33,473 nt of DNA from Trichlorobacter thiogenes (lineage in GTDB: Bacteria > Desulfobacterota > Desulfuromonadia > Geobacterales > Pseudopelobacteraceae), in assembly GCF_900167465.1 (NCBI RefSeq), contig NZ_FUWR01000027.1:1-33473 (forward strand). Reading direction: 5' to 3'. Of the stretch, positions 7,585-14,729 are shown piece by piece. The translations under genes were made by a program, and so were the position numbers. The notes beneath the pieces are model-generated. The model was not told the origin of the DNA, made no database searches, and saw nothing but the letters and a program-made list of their open reading frames with translations. Numbering within the stretch: position 1 is the stretch's first letter; each line of letters opens with the position of its first letter.

Positions 7585-8898
7585 TCAGACTCCTTCACAG
7601 ATGCCGTGCAAATAGTTGTTGTGCAGATAATCGACATGCACAGTAACTTCATGGTTCAGTAACGATGGGGTGGCCGGATAGCAGACCTCCAGATAGTTAC
7701 GTGAAAGCCCGGTCATAAGACCATTGGCTGGGTTGTGGCGTTGTCCTAACACCTGTAACGATTTGCCAATGAACTGCTGCTGAAAGGCAGACCGTTTCTC
7801 AGTTGCAAGGGTACGCAACTGTTCAGCCCGTTCTTTGATAACCGTCGGTTTCAGGTGCCCAGGCATGGCTGCAGCTCTGGTGCCGGGGCGGATGGAGTAG
7901 GGAAAGACATGCAGATCAGCCAGGGGCAGCGATGCCACAAAGGCGCAGGTCTCTGCAAATTCCTGCTCTGTTTCACCGGGGAAGCCGGCAATCAGGTCTG
8001 CAGCGATAAAGGCATCAGGAAACAACTGAGCCGCAGTTGCTATCCGGTTGCCATAGAAACCGGTGTCATAGCTGCGTCCCATCCTTTGCAGCACGCTGTC
8101 AGAGCCACTTTGCAGCGGAATATGCAGGTGATGACAGAGCTGTGTTGAGTCTTTGAACAGGGCCAGCAGCTGGTCTGTCAGCTCATTGGGTTCAATGGAG
8201 CCAAGGCGCAGACGGGGGATTGCGTTTTGTTCTTCCAATAGCTGCACGAGCTCAGTCAGGCTGTTTCGTGGAGACAGGTCAAGCCCATAGGCCCCCATAT
8301 GGATACCGGTTAGAACCACCTCCTGATGCCCGGACGCAACCAGTCTGCTCACCGCTTCTGCCACTTCTTTGGGGGGGACGGACCGGCTTGGCCCCCGGGC
8401 GATCGGTACAATGCAGTAGCTGCAGCCTGTTTCGCAGCCGTTCTGGATCTGAAGAAAGGCGCGGGTGTGCTCGCTAAAACTGGTCAGACGCAAAGGTCCG
8501 CTTGCCTTGAGGCTGGTCAGATCAGTAATCTGATGTTTCCCCTGTTCCAAATGCAATACAAGTTCATGTTTTTCTTCATTACCCAACACCAGATTCAGTT
8601 CAGGCAGGGCTTGAAGATCCATAGGCGCTACCTGGGCATAGCAACCTGTGGCAACCACCCTGGCGTTCGGGTTGGCGCGTCGGGCGCGACGGATCAAACG
8701 TCGTGATTCTGCATCGCTACGGGCAGTGACCGTGCAGCTGTTGATCAGGTACAGGTCTGCCTCGGCACTAAACGACACCAGTTGCCAGCCATCAGACTGT
8801 AGTTGTTCAATCATGTCTGCTGTTTCAAACTGGTTTACCTTACAGCCCAGGGTGGCTATGGCAAACCGTTTTGCATGTTCTGGTTCAGTATTGGTCAT
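7585..8898 (-). CDS. mtaB: tRNA methylthiotransferase MtaB (ms2t6A37 formation)
   Basis: This 437-residue MiaB-family radical SAM enzyme methylthiolates t6A37 in tRNAs reading ANN codons. The N-terminal domain binds the auxiliary cluster through C19 (TLGCKVNQFE), C55 (INSCTVT) and C86 (ATGCYAQ). The radical SAM cluster is C155-x3-C159-x2-C162 in CETGCSYC. TLGCKVNQFE rather than TFGCQMN marks the MtaB branch instead of MiaB or RimO. A TRAM-like C-terminal region follows. Start and stop are fused to the neighbours: ATGA with the DUF748 gene upstream and a 1-base gap to cheV downstream. Confidence 0.93.
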   Translation of the reverse strand: MTNTEPEHAKRFAIATLGCKVNQFETADMIEQLQSDGWQLVSFSAEADLYLINSCTVTARSDAESRRLIRRARRANPNARVVATGCYAQVAPMDLQALPELNLVLGNEEKHELVLHLEQGKHQITDLTSLKASGPLRLTSFSEHTRAFLQIQNGCETGCSYCIVPIARGPSRSVPPKEVAEAVSRLVASGHQEVVLTGIHMGAYGLDLSPRNSLTELVQLLEEQNAIPRLRLGSIEPNELTDQLLALFKDSTQLCHHLHIPLQSGSDSVLQRMGRSYDTGFYGNRIATAAQLFPDAFIAADLIAGFPGETEQEFAETCAFVASLPLADLHVFPYSIRPGTRAAAMPGHLKPTVIKERAEQLRTLATEKRSAFQQQFIGKSLQVLGQRHNPANGLMTGLSRNYLEVCYPATPSLLNHEVTVHVDYLHNNYLHGICEGV

Positions 8899-11800
8899 GA
8901 TGCAATCGGATTCAGTTCCACCCGGCTGGCAGGGGCAGTTTCCTGTTTAGGCGGTTTCAGGATGTTATCCTGTTTCTGGAAAATCCGCTGAGATTCCAGC
9001 TTGCCTTTGTTAATCAGGTGTTGCCGGACAGCGGCAGCCCGTCGAGCAGCCAGTTGTTGCAGTTCCTGGTCACCCACCGTGGTGTTGGCAATGATCAGCT
9101 TCTTCATCTCGGCATCAGGCAGATCTTTGATCATGCCGATCAGGTTGCGCGGTTTGGGGAACTTCTCCTTCAGATAGACCGCCTTCAGATAGCGTGAATA
9201 CTCAGCTGGCTGGATGACCATCTTCTCTGCATCATCCCCCTCTTTGGTTTGACGGCTCTTGGCCAGTTCAAGATATTTTTCCTGCCGCATTTTCTGCAAC
9301 AGCAGTTCTGAGCGATATCCCTCAGGATCGCGCTGTTTGTCAATAAAACCGGCCAGCTCAATCTTCAGGCCGGGGCGCTGACTGAGGGCAGAGGCCAGGG
9401 TTTCCAGCTTCTTTTCTTCTGCAGAGGTCAGGATCGCTGAGCCAGGGGCAAAGGTCACACTGCTCAGGTCTTCACTGGAGCCCATCATGGAAGAGAGTAG
9501 AGCAAAGGGAGAGGTGGCTGCCTTGATAAACAGGTTGGCCACCACCTGCCAGACCACACCCCAGATACTGAACTTGGGATCATCGGTCCTGCCGCTTACC
9601 GGCAGATCAAGGTTGATCTGGCCGTTACGGTCCTTTAACAAAGCGATGCCAAGCCGAACCGGTAGTTTGGTCGCTTTGGCACTGTCAACTGACTTGCCAA
9701 AGGTAAACTGATCAACAAATACCTTGTTGGAGGCCTGCAGCTGTTTGTTTTCGATATGATACTTCAGGTCAAGAAACAGCTTGCCCTTGTCGATCTCGTA
9801 GCCCAGATAGGTGCCGGAATACGGGGTGGCAGGGGACAGTTCAATATCCTTAAATGAGATGGTTAGGTCCACAAACAGATCATCCCGCAACGGGTTGACT
9901 GTACCGGTGATTTGCAGAGGCGAATGGCTTTCCAGATTGCCGCGCAGATCCACCTCTGCCCTGGTGTTCATGTCGGACGACAGGCCGCTGACCCGTCCCC
10001 CCAGATTATGGAAGGTACTGCGGAACTGCTGGGGCAGGTGGACATCGCTGAAGGCGATGGTGCCGTCCTGCACGGTCAGGGTATCAACTTTTATCTGCGC
10101 TTTCTGCGAAGGTTGCGGGGGGGCAGTCGTCGTAGGTACAGATGTAACCGCAGCCTGTGTAGCCGTAGCTGTAACTGGCTGCGGTTTCTGCTGTTGTTCT
10201 TTGGTTACCAGATTCTGCAGATTCAGGGTGCCGTCTTTACGGACAGCAATGCGTGAATAGACGCCATTTAGCGCAATCTGGCGGATTCCCAGTGAGAAGG
10301 GGGCCAGGTTGCCGCTGATCTGGTCAAGTTGCAGGCTTTCCCACTTTAGCAGGTCTTCTTCCTGCACCGAATCAACCGTATGAAAGCCACGCACCCCGGC
10401 GCTACCGCTGAAACTGCCGACCGGCTTGTTGTCTTTGTCCAGCGCCAGATTAATCTTCATGTTACTGTCCAGGGTGCCGCCCAGTACAAAGAGATTAACG
10501 TTTTCAGGAATGTAGCTTTCAAAATCCTGGATCGGCAGCTTGGCAAAGCTGGTGGTGCCGTTAAACTTGAACGGCAGCGGGGTGACCGTGCCAGATACCT
10601 TGATCGGTGCATTTTTGCCAAAAATGCTGCTGAACTGCAGCGGCATGGCTGAAAAGGTCGGCCCGGTCAGGTTGCCGGTGCTCAGGCGGATGTTTGAGAG
10701 GGTAAAGACCGGAGGCTCGCTGAACTGTTTATCAGCAAAGCTGGTGGAAAGCCCGGTTACGTTGATTTTTTTGACCTGCCAGGTAAGTGGCTTCTGATCA
10801 GCCTTGGCTGCTGCTTTGACAACTTTTGGTTCTGGCTTGACCGGTTTGGCGTTGCTTGAGGCTGGTTGTTTCAGCAGTGAAAGCGCCGATAGTTTACCAT
10901 CGGCCTCACGTGAGAGCTTGATCTTGCCGCCTGCCAGTTTGATCTCGTCAACTACAGCCTTGTTCTCTTTCTGGCTAAAGGAGATGCCGGTCAGATCAAG
11001 GCTGCCAAGTCTGGTGCTGTCTTTGTCACCATACTCTGCAATGAGATCCTTCAGATGCACAGCCAGATCCTGAACCGATGCTCCATCCTGTGCGGTAAAA
11101 GCGGCCTTGCCTTCAAGTGACAGGTTGCCTTTCACCGGCGCGGTCAACAGGCCTTGAAGATAAGGCCAGCCACGCTGTAATTTGATGTCGCTCAGACTAA
11201 ACTGACTTGTTGCGCTGACCGGTGAAAGTGCTGCGGTGCCTGAGGCGGCAAACTTTTCAGCACTATCCCCATTAAAAGAGATCTCATAGCTGCTTTGGGC
11301 ATTGGTTGCGGTGGAAAGGTTGCTGAGCTTGATTGTGATTGCCTGGAGCTGGCTTTTAAATCCGCCAGCAGGCTGTTTATCATGAAATAAAACTGTTCCG
11401 CCTGTCAGGGCCAGGTTTTCAATCATCAGTTGCAGGGGAGGGGAATCTTCCTTTTTTGTCTGCTTTTTAACAGTCTTGGTCGCTGCAGGTTCTGCTGGCA
11501 GCAAGCGCTGGAAATTCAGCTTGCCTGCGTTATCGCGTTCAATCTGCACAGACAGGCCATCAAGGGCCACCTGTTGCAGCAGTATCTTGCGGCTAAACAG
11601 CTCAATCTCTTTTGATACAACATCAAATCGCTTGAATGAGGCCAGGCTAGCATTATTCTTTTCCTTAATGCTGATCTCATCAAACCGCGTCAGGCCTTTA
11701 ATGGTCAATTCCGGTTTTTTGTTCTGGTGAATGCGGTAGGTTAGGGCTAGATCAAGACTCAGTTTGCCGCTGTCTAGTTTTACGGGCACCTGAGCAGGAA

Positions 11801-12539
11801 CGTACGATAGGTAATAGGGCAGGTTCAGGTCAGTCAATTTCAGGTTTAGGTTGGTCTCCATTGACTTGGCCAAAGGTTTTGATTTGCCGTTAAAGCTGAA
11901 TTTGGCACCGTTAATGACGGCTGAGAATTTGGGGTCGGTATACTGTTCTGCCAGATAGGGGATGGTGCTGATAAACGGAATGGCCAACTGCAGATCACGT
12001 ACCGTATGCTTTTTGCTACCACTGACGGCTCGATCTTCAAAGTCGATACTGCTACCCTGAAGCGAGATGTTGTTGATTGAAAAACGGGGCGTGCTGCTTT
12101 TTTCTTTTTTAGGTTTGGGCTGAGCAGCCAATCGATCAAGGATATCAGAAAAGTTGTAACGATTGGCAGCCGTACGCACCAGACTAACCTGCAGCTTATC
12201 AAGGCTTAGCTCATCCACCACCGGCGCAAACCTGAACAGGCTACTGCTGGAAAGCGATACCCGTAAACTGCCCAGTTGGACAAAGGGGGTCTTTGCATCA
12301 GGCTCAAACAGTTTAAACCCCTGCAGGGATGCTGTCATACCAAAGGGGTTAAAGCATACTTTTTCAATGCTGGCAACACGGCCAGTTGCCTGCAAAATCC
12401 CTTTTTCTGCCTGGGATTTGATGATAACCGGCAGAACCAGGGTTGCGAACAGGATACAGGCGACAAAAAGGCTGCCGCTCCAGATAGCTACCTTTTTCCG
12501 ATGTTGTTTTAACCATTCCAGCAGGTTGTGCAGGCTCAT
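8895..12539 (-). CDS. Giant DUF748/AsmA-like envelope protein
   Basis: This protein of about 1214 residues has one N-terminal membrane anchor (roughly residues 18-40, rich in V/I/L after KKVAIWSG) and then long repetitive beta-rich segments of the AsmA/DUF748 type, with recurring LSLDLALTY/LNLKLTDLNL-like strands. Proline/threonine- and lysine-rich linkers separate blocks. The C-terminal quarter (TPYSGTYLGYEIDKGKLFLDLKY, then LPVSGRTDDPKFSIWG and a segment with SVTFAPGSAILTSAEEKKL) is the DUF748 signature and ends in an OmpA-like stretch. AsmA-like proteins bridge the periplasm and have been tied to lipid transport; that role here is inference. ATG 12539 is chosen for its GGAGG; a second start lies 10 codons upstream. 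It leads a three-gene operon with mtaB and cheV. Confidence 0.85.
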   Translation of the reverse strand: MSLHNLLEWLKQHRKKVAIWSGSLFVACILFATLVLPVIIKSQAEKGILQATGRVASIEKVCFNPFGMTASLQGFKLFEPDAKTPFVQLGSLRVSLSSSSLFRFAPVVDELSLDKLQVSLVRTAANRYNFSDILDRLAAQPKPKKEKSSTPRFSINNISLQGSSIDFEDRAVSGSKKHTVRDLQLAIPFISTIPYLAEQYTDPKFSAVINGAKFSFNGKSKPLAKSMETNLNLKLTDLNLPYYLSYVPAQVPVKLDSGKLSLDLALTYRIHQNKKPELTIKGLTRFDEISIKEKNNASLASFKRFDVVSKEIELFSRKILLQQVALDGLSVQIERDNAGKLNFQRLLPAEPAATKTVKKQTKKEDSPPLQLMIENLALTGGTVLFHDKQPAGGFKSQLQAITIKLSNLSTATNAQSSYEISFNGDSAEKFAASGTAALSPVSATSQFSLSDIKLQRGWPYLQGLLTAPVKGNLSLEGKAAFTAQDGASVQDLAVHLKDLIAEYGDKDSTRLGSLDLTGISFSQKENKAVVDEIKLAGGKIKLSREADGKLSALSLLKQPASSNAKPVKPEPKVVKAAAKADQKPLTWQVKKINVTGLSTSFADKQFSEPPVFTLSNIRLSTGNLTGPTFSAMPLQFSSIFGKNAPIKVSGTVTPLPFKFNGTTSFAKLPIQDFESYIPENVNLFVLGGTLDSNMKINLALDKDNKPVGSFSGSAGVRGFHTVDSVQEEDLLKWESLQLDQISGNLAPFSLGIRQIALNGVYSRIAVRKDGTLNLQNLVTKEQQQKPQPVTATATQAAVTSVPTTTAPPQPSQKAQIKVDTLTVQDGTIAFSDVHLPQQFRSTFHNLGGRVSGLSSDMNTRAEVDLRGNLESHSPLQITGTVNPLRDDLFVDLTISFKDIELSPATPYSGTYLGYEIDKGKLFLDLKYHIENKQLQASNKVFVDQFTFGKSVDSAKATKLPVRLGIALLKDRNGQINLDLPVSGRTDDPKFSIWGVVWQVVANLFIKAATSPFALLSSMMGSSEDLSSVTFAPGSAILTSAEEKKLETLASALSQRPGLKIELAGFIDKQRDPEGYRSELLLQKMRQEKYLELAKSRQTKEGDDAEKMVIQPAEYSRYLKAVYLKEKFPKPRNLIGMIKDLPDAEMKKLIIANTTVGDQELQQLAARRAAAVRQHLINKGKLESQRIFQKQDNILKPPKQETAPASRVELNPIAS

Positions 12540-12568
12540 GGTCCCCTCCTTCAGTATTGCTGAGCACA

Positions 12569-12597
12569 ACTATACACCACTTTTAGCAGCCTGACAG
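12569..12597 (-). promoter_or_regulatory. Sigma-70-like promoter for the DUF748-mtaB-cheV operon
   Basis: On the minus strand, CTGTCA (12597-12592) and TATAGT (12574-12569) are separated by 17 bases, matching 4/6 and 5/6 consensus positions. Initiation would be some 25 bases before the DUF748 start. It lies back-to-back with the ferritin promoter. Confidence 0.55.
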
Positions 12598-12608
12598 CAT
12601 CAGCCTGC

Positions 12609-12636
12609 TTGAAATCGGGCATTAGTGCAGTATACT
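12609..12636 (+). promoter_or_regulatory. Sigma-70-like promoter of the ferritin gene
   Basis: TTGAAA (12609-12614) and TATACT (12631-12636) are 16 bases apart, each close to consensus. The SD AGGAGG at 12654-12659 and the ATG at 12669 follow. I saw no convincing Fur box overlapping it. Confidence 0.65.
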
Positions 12637-12668
12637 CACAAAAAATAAGATTTAGGAGGTTCTTCCCA

Positions 12669-13199
12669 ATGATCAGCAAAACCATGGCAGATGCCCTGAA
12701 CAATCACATGAACTTTGAACTGTACTCCGCTAACATCTACCTTTCCATGTCATCAGCCGCCAATGAAATGGGGCTGAAAGGGGCTGCCACCTGGTTCATG
12801 GTGCAGTATCAGGAAGAGATGACCCACTTTATGAAATTCTTCAACTATCTGGTTGACCAGGGGATCAACATCACCCTGACTGCCAGCAAGGCGGTACCCA
12901 ACAAGTACAAATCTCTGTTGGATATGATGGAAAAGACCCTGGCCCATGAGCAGATTGTAACCGGCCGGATCAATGATCTGGCTGAACTGGCCGTAAAGGA
13001 GAAAGACCACGCCTCCCAGATTTTTCTGCAGTGGTTCATCACCGAGCAGATTGAAGAAGAAAACAATGACCGCGACATTATTGCCAAACTGAAACTGGTG
13101 GGCAGCAATGGTCACGGTATCTTGATGATCGATGGTGATCTGGGCACACGGGTCTTTGTCGCCCCTCCTGGTGGTGCAGCACCGTTTCCGGTGGCGTAG
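12669..13199 (+). CDS. ftnA: Ferritin (FtnA type, non-haem)
   Basis: This 176-residue four-helix iron-storage protein forms 24-mer shells that oxidise Fe(II) and store ferric mineral. All ferroxidase ligands fall at the same numbers as in E. coli FtnA: E17 (NFELYSA), E50 and H53 (EEMTHFMKF), E94 (LAHEQ), Q127 and E130 (TEQIEEE). ATG 12669 is preferred over an upstream in-frame start because AGGAGG lies 9 bases upstream and the family begins at MISKTMADALN. The C-terminal tail after LKLVGSNGHGILMIDGDLG is longer than in some ferritins and proline-rich. It is monocistronic, divergent from the DUF748 operon. Confidence 0.96.
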   Translation: MISKTMADALNNHMNFELYSANIYLSMSSAANEMGLKGAATWFMVQYQEEMTHFMKFFNYLVDQGINITLTASKAVPNKYKSLLDMMEKTLAHEQIVTGRINDLAELAVKEKDHASQIFLQWFITEQIEEENNDRDIIAKLKLVGSNGHGILMIDGDLGTRVFVAPPGGAAPFPVA

Positions 13200-13276
13200 G
13201 TCCTTCTTTCCCCAGGGCTTAATCTGGAGTGTTGGATGTATGTCATGCAAACCTGGAGGTACATGATGAGGCATCA

Positions 13277-13315
13277 TAGACAAAATGCCATGTATGGTGT
13301 ATTATACCAAACATG
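13277..13315 (+). promoter_or_regulatory. Promoter plus 27-bp palindromic operator of the TumE/TumA module
   Basis: TAGACA (13277-13282) and TATTAT (13300-13305) are 17 bases apart and 5/6 matches each. The region 13289-13315 is a near-perfect palindrome centred on 13302: CATGT/ACATG outer arms, TGGT/ACCA inner arms, 11 of 13 pairs matched. It covers the -10 box and the start codon at 13313, so transcription would begin almost at the ATG, and no SD is present. This fits a leaderless mRNA repressed by its own antitoxin (inference). A second small dyad, ATGATG-AGG-CATCAT (13263-13277), abuts the -35 box. Confidence 0.6.
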
Positions 13316-13606
13316 AAGGCGACACTTATTCGGCATGATCGTTTCAATGATACATTTGGCAATCTTATTGAAATGAAGGTGTGGTCTGTACCAAGATCAG
13401 AGCATACACCATGTGGGGTAAAATACTCACTGGTCTATATCGTTTGTGGTGAGCGTGTAATCGGTTACGATAACGAACGTGGTAAGGGCGATCACAAACA
13501 TATAAACGGTGGACAGGAGTCTTACCAGTTTAAGGATGTAGATAGCTTGGTTGATGATTTTGCCAACGATGTTGAAGCGTATACCAGGAGCAAATATGAA
13601 AGCTAA
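13313..13606 (+). CDS. TumE-like (DUF6516) toxin of a toxin-antitoxin pair
   Basis: This 97-residue protein has KATLIRHDRFNDTFGNLIEMKVWSVP at the N terminus, CGVKYSLVYIVCGERVIGYDNERGKGDHKHI in the middle and a helical C terminus ending DVEAYTRSKYES. The GYDNERGKGDHKH stretch with conserved acidic and histidine residues is the hallmark of the DUF6516/TumE toxin family. No SD precedes the ATG; the promoter geometry suggests a leaderless transcript. The gene overlaps the following winged-helix gene by 11 bases, the classic toxin-then-antitoxin layout. The biochemical target of the toxin is not known to me. Confidence 0.75.
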   Translation: MKATLIRHDRFNDTFGNLIEMKVWSVPRSEHTPCGVKYSLVYIVCGERVIGYDNERGKGDHKHINGGQESYQFKDVDSLVDDFANDVEAYTRSKYES

Positions 13607-13964
13607 AAACGTTACTATGGGAATCAAATCTCTACGGGAAGGCCTCAAGGATTTTGCTGACACCTTCAAAGCCCTCCAGAGTGGTGAACAGGTAAGGCCT
13701 AAGCCTGAAGGGATTTACTTCACTGATTTTGAAGCATTTAGAAAGGCCATGACCCCCCAACGATTTGCTTTGCTGAAGATGATCCGTAAGAATAATCCTG
13801 ATTCTATTAGTTGCTTGGCTGGCTTGACCGGCAGAAATATCAAAAATGTATCCGAGGATGTTAGGGCTCTTATAAACCTTGGTCTGCTTGAGGTTTCTCA
13901 AGTCGGTAAGAGCAAGGCCCCTCACTTGCGGTATGATAAAATCATGGTGGAATTGGCAGTATAG
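13596..13964 (+). CDS. TumA-like (HVO_A0114 family) winged-helix antitoxin and likely autoregulator
   Basis: The product is 122 residues. The C-terminal two thirds form a MarR-like winged helix: MTPQRFALLKMIRKNNPDS, then CLAGLTGRNIKNVSEDVRAL as the helix-turn-helix and LLEVSQVGKSKAPHLRYDKI as the wing. ATG 13596 follows AGGAG by 5 bases and sits inside the toxin gene. The longer open frame from 13551 has no ribosome site. As the DNA-binding partner of the toxin it is the natural candidate for the palindrome at 13289-13315. Confidence 0.78.
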   Translation: MKAKNVTMGIKSLREGLKDFADTFKALQSGEQVRPKPEGIYFTDFEAFRKAMTPQRFALLKMIRKNNPDSISCLAGLTGRNIKNVSEDVRALINLGLLEVSQVGKSKAPHLRYDKIMVELAV

Positions 13965-13987
13965 GTGTGGAATGGCAAGCCACACCT
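13963..13987 (+). repeat. Perfect 8-bp intergenic hairpin between the TumA-like and BrnA-like genes
   Basis: AGGTGTGG pairs perfectly with CCACACCT around a 9-nt loop. It begins within the antitoxin stop codon and ends 16 bases before the next ATG, just upstream of its SD (GAAGG). There is no T-tract, so it is more likely an RNA-processing, attenuation or mRNA-stability element than a terminator. Confidence 0.5.
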
Positions 13988-14003
13988 TACGAAAGAAGGC
14001 GTT

Positions 14004-14324
14004 ATGAAGAAGGGATCTGAAAGACAGACAGTCGTGCGCAGGCAGCATGCTGTCGAGCTGACAGCAGAACAGTTGGATGAATTAAAAAACCTGGTCAGCT
14101 TGCCTGATACCGAGATTGATTGCTCTGACACTCCTGAACTTGATAACTGGAATGAAACGGTGATTGATAAATTTTATCGCCCTGTGAAACAGACCATCAC
14201 CATTCGTCTGGATGCAGATGTTGTGTCTTGGTTAAAGAACGGCGGCAAAGGGTATCAAAGCCGTGCAAATGCAATCCTGCGTCAGGTTATGAAGCAACAA
14301 GGGCAACCGCGTAAGGCTGCGTGA
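14004..14324 (+). CDS. BrnA-like antitoxin without a visible BrnT partner
   Basis: The C terminus KQTITIRLDADVVSWLKNGG followed by KGYQSRANAILRQVM is the ribbon-helix-helix domain of the BrnA antitoxin family. The N-terminal part (TAEQLDELKNLVSLPDTEIDCSDTPEL) is the toxin-contacting segment seen in BrnA-type proteins. ATG 14004 follows GAAGG by 4 bases and leaves 106 residues; the frame is open back to 13965 without a site. BrnA normally sits just behind brnT, but the gene upstream is the TumA-like regulator and no BrnT-like ORF is seen. It is either an orphan antitoxin or a third component of the TumE/TumA locus. Confidence 0.78.
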   Translation: MKKGSERQTVVRRQHAVELTAEQLDELKNLVSLPDTEIDCSDTPELDNWNETVIDKFYRPVKQTITIRLDADVVSWLKNGGKGYQSRANAILRQVMKQQGQPRKAA

Positions 14325-14327
14325 GTA

Positions 14328-14549
14328 ATGAAAATCCGGCTCTGTGAGCACAACCAGGGAGCAGAAAAACTGGCCAAACAGCTGGAGGAACAGTTTGCAG
14401 GGCTGAATATTAAAATTAAAAAATGTGCAAAGCAGTGCAAGGTTTGCAGGCGAGAACCGTTCGCAATAGCAAATAAATACCTGATTAAGGCGTCTGATTC
14501 TGGTGAGTTATTGCCGTTTTTGAAGCAATTAATTGAAGAAAAAACCTGA
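14328..14549 (+). CDS. DUF1450-like small thioredoxin-fold protein
   Basis: This 73-residue protein has KIRLCEHNQGAEKLAKQLEEQF at the N terminus and C-x3-C-x2-C in KKCAKQCKVCRREPFAIANKYLIKAS, the pattern of the DUF1450 family (YuzB-like) with a cysteine motif before a PFA(L/I) segment. Function is unknown; a redox or metal role is only suggested by the cysteines. It starts 3 bases after the BrnA-like stop with a poor SD, so translational coupling is likely. Confidence 0.65.
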   Translation: MKIRLCEHNQGAEKLAKQLEEQFAGLNIKIKKCAKQCKVCRREPFAIANKYLIKASDSGELLPFLKQLIEEKT

Positions 14550-14568
14550 TTGAAATAAGTAGTATGCC

Positions 14569-14590
14569 TATATTCAAATACTTGAATATA
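14569..14590. repeat. AT-rich 9-bp perfect palindrome upstream of the porin
   Basis: TATATTCAA pairs exactly with TTGAATATA around ATAC. It lies just behind the DUF1450-like gene and 140 bases before the porin start. With no T-tract it looks like a regulator-binding dyad rather than a terminator. The rest of 14550-14729 shows no gene and no convincing sigma-70 promoter. Confidence 0.4.
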
Positions 14591-14729
14591 AATGATAAAT
14601 TGTTGCAGTTGGGTAAAGATTTGTGTATGGTCACGTCGTTTTGTTGTCATGATATAGAAGATGCTGATCTGGATTCAGGAGTAGGCAACGTCCACCAGCA
14701 GTATTCATCCCACCAAAAGGAGAAGATGC

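Noticed and set aside
13263-13277. ATGATG-AGG-CATCAT as ferritin terminator
   Set aside because: The stem is AT-rich, short and lacks a T-run; it abuts the toxin -35 box and is better seen as part of that control region.
14550-14729. Promoter for the porin
   Set aside because: Several partial hexamers (such as TTGCAG with TATGGT) exist but none with good matches in both boxes; I did not assign one.
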